Shown: piece after piece, positions 58,202 to 64,000 of the stretch
Layout: the number at the start of each line of letters is the position of its first letter
Numbering within the stretch: the stretch's first letter is position 1
Assembly: GCA_015501605.1 (NCBI GenBank)
Contig: JADNRZ010000005.1
Span: forward strand, 248,001-312,000
From: Panaeolus papilionaceus
Lineage: Eukaryota > Basidiomycota > Agaricomycetes > Agaricales
DNA: 64,000 nt
Reading direction: 5' to 3'
Translations under genes and position numbers: made by a program
Notes under the pieces: generated by a model
What the model saw: the letters and a program-made list of their open reading frames with translations, nothing else
The model's database searches: none
What the model was told of the DNA's origin: nothing

Positions 58202-59739
58202 CTATGTTACTTGTATGGGTACCCTGGCACGAAGGTCGTCCTGTCCCAACAACACGGACACGTCCAAGTAGTACTGAACACGTTATGAGTTTTCAAGCCA
58301 ATTAAAAAGACCATTGTGGACATACCTTGACGCTGACCCCCGCCCAATCTATACAGGGTAGCATATCCCTATTCAGCTGAATTTTGGTCTTCATTAGACC
58401 ATCCGGCAGAGCAGCAACCGCTTCCAACGACGGGTGCTTCTGATTACTGTCAACCTGTTGTCGAGGACGTTTAGGGAAACCAATGCACATGTTGTGGTGT
58501 ATCGTCCTCGTATCCGAGAATGTTTTGATAATGGGCACCTGGGGCAAAGGCTTCTCCCTCGTAGCTGACGCCACTGATGCTTCGGAAGTTCGGCGGGGTC
58601 GAAGACGAGGCTGGGATCGTGCCACACGACGAAGAAGCTTCGGCATTGGGGCGTCAGAGTCCTCACTGGAAGGTGTTAAAGGGGGGGTGGGTGGTAATGA
58701 TGACTGCTCGTTGATGACTGTTTGCCGGGTTAATGAGACAGTTATGGTAGCATCAGCGGCAATCTCTTTGGCAAGTTCAGGAGATCGTGGCGTTGTCGTG
58801 AATACCACGAAGTATGGTATTGACGACGAACGGGAAAAAGTAACTGATGTTGGGAGGGTAATCTAAAAAAAGAGGCATGAAGCGACCGCCTAAAATTTAG
58901 AAAAAATAAAACGTACTGCGCAGCGCACAGGTATGGGACGGTCGGATTTTAAAGGCATTTCTAGCCACGAGTCCGAACCCGTGGCTGACGCTTCCGCGCA
59001 CTGAAATTCAGCATCGGGCTGGATGATGATGGGAACCTCAAGACTGTCAAAAACATAAATACATTTCCGTGAGACTCCGTCATCCGAAATAACTTACCGA
59101 GAGGGCGTCTCGTACACATCGCTTGGTTCCCATTCAGCGATCATTTTGTAGCAGATCTCATACTTGTCATGCAGCGAATCGTTGACTGGAGTAAAGCTTG
59201 CCGGCATTTCTTCTCCCGGACGTACGCTCTGCGGAAGGTGGAAAGTGAAGGGATGCGACTTTTCACTGCTTGATGTGGTTACGCTTAAACCTCCAGATAT
59301 GCTTGGACGTCGCTTGACGAAAGCTTGTTGAAAGACAGCAATTGGGGAGCTTGCCTCGGATCCCGAGATGGAAATAACGTTGGAAGCAGCGAGGAAGATG
59401 TGCTTCTGCAGTTGTGTACGAGGACCAGCTGAGGACTCAGATAGGGTGGGGACCGAGTACATGAAAGAGCCCTCGAGCTATTTTGGCCTTGCATGAGGAC
59501 ATATGCCCAGCAAGAGAGACAAAGAGAAAAAAACGCACCGCGATGGTCAGACGACCAGAGTGATAGCAACTGGTGTCAAGGCTAACTTTCCCCCCAACCT
59601 GGTCATGGGCACTGAATACAGCAATCGGCCCCCCTCGCCCATCCTCGCGAACCTTCAATGACGGACTATATAGTTGCATCTCGAGCTTCAACGAACTTGA
59701 GTCCTCATTAGACTTTTTTTTAAACCCCACAACGAACAT
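58202..59739 (-). CDS. Arrestin-like protein
   Basis: Five exons (59739-59539, 59477-59098, 59043-58917, 58862-58326, 58273-58202) encode 438 residues. The N-terminal arrestin-type sandwich starts SLKLEMQLYSPSLKVREDGR and has VFSAHDQVGGKVSLD, then FTFHLPQSVRPGEEMPASF and YKMIAEWEP. The C-terminal half has PIPVRCAITLPTSVTFSRSS, FVVFTTTPRSPELAKEIA, a Pro/Ser insert (SLPPTPPLTPSSEDSD), GFPKRPRQQ, KIQLNRDMLPCIDWAGVSVK and the final strand YYLDVSVLLGQDDLRARVP. The family, common in basidiomycetes, acts as cytosolic trafficking adaptors. No PPxY motif is visible, so direct ubiquitin-ligase recruitment is not indicated. The start is uncertain: another ATG at about 59795 could be used through an extra intron. 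Confidence 0.82.
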
Positions 59740-62700
59740 CGAGCACTAACCGATACGTCGAGACATGCGAGTAGACTGAGCTTGGAACACTGGCATACTT
59801 CGAAGCAGGCCGAAGGGCCAGACTCGGAGGAAGGGTATTTAGGTTGGATCCTGCTCGGCGTCTCATCAGAGGTGAAGGAAAATTATGGATATCGGGGGAG
59901 CAAAGCTACGCCTGGGATGACATATGTGGGGGGTTGATATATGTATAGCGACGTGAAGATCACGCTTAGGCAAGGACGGAAGGGCCGCGCAGGTACGAAT
60001 CATGGAGGCAATTGGTGCGATCTCAAAAAAAATATCAATTCATTGGCGTGATTCTCTCTCAATGTGGATACCCAAAGTCGCGGAGACGTGCATGAGACCA
60101 TCTTACAATCTTGCAGGTCCAGAGAAGTGGTTGTTTGTTTTTTTGAACCCTGCATCAAAAAGCAAATATTCTGATATGATTGAAGTCGAGCAACCTAGAT
60201 TAGCATCGCACTCTCACACAGCATTGCTCTCTGTGACGGAAGAGAAGGGGGAACAGGAAGTATCTCAGACACTCGGCAAGGTTTTGGGAATCCCAGGATC
60301 TTGTCAACCACCAACTTGACTTCAAGCGTCTGGTGAAAGGATCTGTTGAACAAGGCAGAATTTCCTTTTTGGTAAACACGTGTTGCGACTATCTCAGATC
60401 CCGCCTGATTTCAATCAATTTGCTCAACTGCCAGCCCCTGCCCAGCCAGCCCTGTTCTATCTGTTCTGCCCTAACAACGTGTACGACGGAAAGCCAAGCG
60501 GGATGTCGGTTTGTCGTCTCAAGCCTCCTATAATTTAATTCGTCAGCACTGGACTTTGGAGAGATAGGTAGTGTGACTGAGGAAAGTCACTATGTGTAGT
60601 GTGTAGATTCGATTCGTTATATCCGTTTCGCTTTTTAAGATTAAGCTTCCGTTGTAGACGAGGAAACGCCCGCTCAAGCCTTCGGATCATTCGCCCTGCA
60701 GTGCACAGGGTCGTATGTTGAACTAGAAATACGGCGAAAGGCAGAATACTCTGCAACTTGCTGTCCAGCAGTGATTTCCGTCGGGCCATACTTTAGCAAA
60801 AAGGTCTGCCGAATGACTTAATGCTAAAAGCTTCCTATCTCTTGTGACTATCCAGCAAACAGTTTATGCGTCTACCCCAGGCTGTCCGAATCGACACTTT
60901 CCCATACCGTTGCTATGTAGGAGGGCCTTCGAATGCGACCCATGGTGTATGTCATAAAGCAAACCGTCATCGTAGGCCCCACTGTGGCTGGTGCTTCGAC
61001 CATCCCACGATAAAGGTGAGTTCTTTCCTGCGGCAGGGACGTCAAAACGCTCGAACAGGTTCACTCATACCATGACCGTCTCGTATCGATTTTGAAGCTG
61101 AATCACCGTCTAAAGCTGACGCTGAGTGCGACCTCATCCCCGAGCACCTAGAGTGCTACGATGGTGACATATCGTCCAGGGAAAGAGGGAAAGTACGACA
61201 GGGTAACCTAAGATAATCATTTAAAAAGGGATGGCTTCAACCCCAAACCCAAAAGACAGACATACTCCAGAGATTCTTCGCAGGAAACGGGACCGAACGT
61301 CCTTCGAAGTCAGCCGCTTTCCTCCCGTTGTGAAAGAGTCTCTCCGTCTACCAATGCAGAAGGTCCGGTCATGTGGGAAACTGTCCAACTGACGCCATGT
61401 AAAGTGTGAGATTCTGGTTCGACCTTTCGAGACGAAAGACATACGGTTGCGAAGTAGAAATAGGATATACCAAAGTATGCTGCAAGCTGCGCTGCTGCCC
61501 GGCTAGTATCTATGCGTTTGCTGGAGAGCATGAACAACGACAATATCTCTGCGTTTGAGGAGACGAGGGCCATTTACGATCGCGTAGCGTGTATTGACAA
61601 TATAAGGAAATATGAAAGGAGATTGCTTCGAGCTTCTATCTTAACTGTACAATTCTGTCCCACTGTACCTTGCATGGAGGTCAGCAGAGGGTTAAGCATG
61701 CCAATGCGAACATATTTTGAGCCGCAAAAGCCGCAAACGTTTGTAGAAAGCTGTCATCCGATGGAAGCTTTGGCGTCCCGGGTCACCTTGAGGTTCAATA
61801 CGGCTTGAGTAAACCCATTAATGACATTCCTCCCCACCAATGTCGAGCGCTGTGAGCCTGAGAGGGTTTTTTTTCCGTGCATATCCGAATGCAGTCGAAT
61901 TCAACAACATGTCATTTATCGGCGAGTGCAGGCGAGTGCTCAGTCAAGGCATCACAGGGCCCAAATTCACCTAAAAGGCAGTAACTCTCGGTGGAAGTTA
62001 ATCCAGCATCAGAAATATCCGTTGGAAATGGGCGCGAAGTGTGCAGAAGAGTTGCACGAAACTTTATTGATGTGAACATTGCATAAAGTACCCATGAATT
62101 GGATTGCCGGTTATTTCAAGGAGCTGATAAAACAGGCAAGCCTAAACATTAGGCGATTGGGTCATTCCGCAAATCAAACTAAATCAACTAAACCTCATAA
62201 ATTTGAAATAAATGTGGTTGTGGAATAACGTTCGATTTCAGTAAGCTTGTAACTGTGTTTGAGTCGGGGAAAGAGCTGGAAAGAGGAAGGGACATTTAAC
62301 TAGTCGATGCCTTCAACTGCAGATTACACAACGAACCCACTATACAAGTTATGTAAAACGGCGGTGTGATCCGAAAGGCAAATTGAAATAAGTAGGGACA
62401 TGCGAGGCAACCGGAATTTAACTGAATCTCGACACACTTTGAACAGATCCTCGAAGCCCATTCATATGTTTTTCAGGAAATATTATACGCCTCGGTGGTA
62501 GTTGAACTTTTATAAATGAAGTATGTAAGTGTAGGTATTATTTCTGGTACACCATTACACTGAATGAACCGTAGCAGCATCTGGTAAGACCATACTCAGC
62601 ATGCAGAGTGTTTCAAGCTAAGAACGCTCAGTGGAAGGTCGCATTGAATTTCAATTTGCTTCTCCCAACAACCTCCGACATGGGATTCGCGTGGCTTCAG

Positions 62701-62806
62701 GGGAGCTATCCGGGGATTGCCGAAAGCCTACTGATTAGATGGGCAAGGCGTCTCCACAGACTGACTCGCTCTACTAGCTACATTCACGCCCGTCCCAACA
62801 AACGCC
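59740..62806. other. Spacer between the arrestin-like gene and the reductase
   Basis: About 3 kb of short frames without recognised content. A 53-codon plus-strand frame at 61231-61392 starts MASTPNPKDRHTPEILRRKR and is basic; it cannot be tied to a gene. A minus-strand frame at 60864-61064 is also unassigned. Confidence 0.4.
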
Positions 62807-64000
62807 ATGAAGGTCGTAATAACAGGTATACTTTTATTGTACTCTCAAAATATGACGACCTTACTTACAGTTTGAGTTAATAGGGGCTTCTGGAGTACTT
62901 GGCTCGGCAGTTTATGAAGCATTCAAATCTGCCCATTTCGATGTGGTCGGCTTCGCTCATTCAAGAACTGGCCCTGGACTGGAAAAGGTGGATCTGACTG
63001 TCCCAGAAGAGGTGGAAGGAACGCTAACAAAGATCAAACCAAACTGTAAAGCCAAACATCGGAATCTCTCGCTCTCAATATCTCAATCAAAACTCTAGGG
63101 GTGATTCATTGTGCCGCTGAAAGACGGCCAGATGTAGCTGAAAAGGTTTGACTCAAATCATAACATAACACTGACCAGAAAAGCTTATCTATCTTAGGAC
63201 CCAAGAGGGGCGCAAAAGGTGGGATGATTTTTCTCAACGAGATCCAATTTTTCACCTTGACCTCATGGACAGTTGAACGCAGGGGTTCCTGGGCACCTTG
63301 CCGAACTTTCCAAGAACCTGAAATACCGATTGGTCTATATCTCCACTGGTATGTCATTGCCCTTGGAAGATTTACGAGAGAATGGGAGTTCATAGCCCTC
63401 AGACTATGTTTTCGACGGGACATCACCCCCATATACTCCTTCCTCCGCAACTAACCCCCTTCAGCTTTATGGCAAGTCTAAACGAGACGGTGAGCTAGCT
63501 GTATTGGGAGTTGACGGAGCGGACGTTGTTATCCTTCGAGTTCCTGTTCTGTGCGTTTTCTTTTCCCTGATGTTTATATCATTGACGCTTATCACACTCC
63601 AAATACCATAGCTATGGCCCAGCCCCTCAGAACGCGGACTCGGCTATAAATGTCCTACTCGATGTGGTACATGATCAGTCAGGCAAGACCTATAAAATGG
63701 ATCACTACGCGACACGATACCCTACAAACGTAGTTGACATTGCCAAATTCCTGGTCCGCCTAACGAAGGTCAAGAAAGCCTTGCCGCCCATCTTACACTA
63801 CTCAAGCGATGAGCCATTCACAAAGTATGAAATCTGTTTGACATTTGCGAAGATATTAGGTCTTCCGCATTCTCATATCATTCCGGACGCGGAACCACCG
63901 ACTGGAGCAGGCGCCACCACCAGGCCCCGCGATTGTCGTCTTTACACTAAAGAGACCGAAGACCTCGGCGTGGAGGGCGGGTTGGATACGTCCCTTTTCG
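62807..64000 (+). CDS. NAD(P)-dependent reductase, RmlD/MAT2B type (3' end outside)
   Basis: Exons 62807-62825, 62884-63045, 63099-63145, 63198-63218, 63273-63348, 63403-63550 and 63612 to the window edge. A 19-nt first exon (MKVVIT) is joined to GASGVLGSAVYEAFKSAHFD, giving the Rossmann GxxGxxG nucleotide site. Further landmarks: NWVIHCAAERRPDVAEKDPR, YISTDYVFDGTSPPYTP, LYGKSKRDGELAVL (the YxxxK pair) and RYPTNVVDIAKFLVRL. These belong to dTDP-4-dehydrorhamnose reductase-like short-chain enzymes, including the regulatory beta subunit of methionine adenosyltransferase in eukaryotes. Which role it has here cannot be told. About 288 residues are present, and the typical length is about 310-340, so little is missing. 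A 21-nt exon (DPRGAQK) is unusual but well supported. Confidence 0.9.

Overview
The window looks like nuclear DNA of a mushroom-forming basidiomycete (Agaricomycetes). Genes are split by many short introns of about 45-75 nt with GT-AG or GC-AG ends. The gene families present point the same way: fungal fruit-body lectins, a Kre9/KNH-type GPI protein, F-box/LRR debris, and stalked single-pass membrane proteins with a beta-sandwich ectodomain. Exon structures below were derived by hand from splice sites, reading phase and comparison between paralogues. For each intact gene the exon lengths sum to a multiple of three.

Layout. 1-125: 5' end of a secreted-protein gene leaving the window on the minus strand. 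1.9-23.7 kb: a cluster of 11 loci (A to K) for one family of membrane proteins. A, B, C, D, E, F and I are on plus; G, H, J and K are on minus. B and E are pseudogenes and the other nine look intact. Loci A-F, I and J have one beta-sandwich module. G, H and K have two and form a second subfamily. A broken F-box/LRR gene (12.5-14.2 kb) sits inside the cluster. 25.8-26.4 kb: a Kre9/KNH-like GPI protein. 29.7-30.3 kb: two convincing exons of a gene I do not recognise. 30.3-46.4 kb: a very gene-poor stretch with marked purine/pyrimidine strand asymmetry. Its only clear gene encodes a low-complexity protein with a PNRC/Edc-like C-terminus (39.2-40.4 kb). 46.4-47.6 kb: a nine-exon secreted protein. 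49.6-51.6 kb: two divergently transcribed fruit-body lectins. 54.3-57.5 kb: VPS16. 58.2-59.7 kb: an arrestin-like protein. 62.8 kb to the end: an incomplete MAT2B/RmlD-type NAD(P) reductase.

The main biological signal is the membrane-protein cluster. The members share an ectodomain, a Ser/Thr/Pro stalk, one transmembrane helix followed by Arg/Lys, and a cytosolic tail that often ends in a PPxY or LPxY motif. None has a visible signal peptide, so an N-out/C-in topology set by the transmembrane helix is inferred. Six one-domain loci carry a near-identical 12-mer (CCGTCNARCCCG-like) 91-145 bp upstream of the start. Four neighbouring loci use a GC donor at the same first intron. In five loci the donor of the second intron reads in frame as a stop codon exactly at the end of the ectodomain, so keeping that intron would give a tail-less soluble form. 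Together this looks like a co-regulated, fast-evolving family of cell-surface sensors or adhesion proteins. That role is inference, not shown by the sequence.
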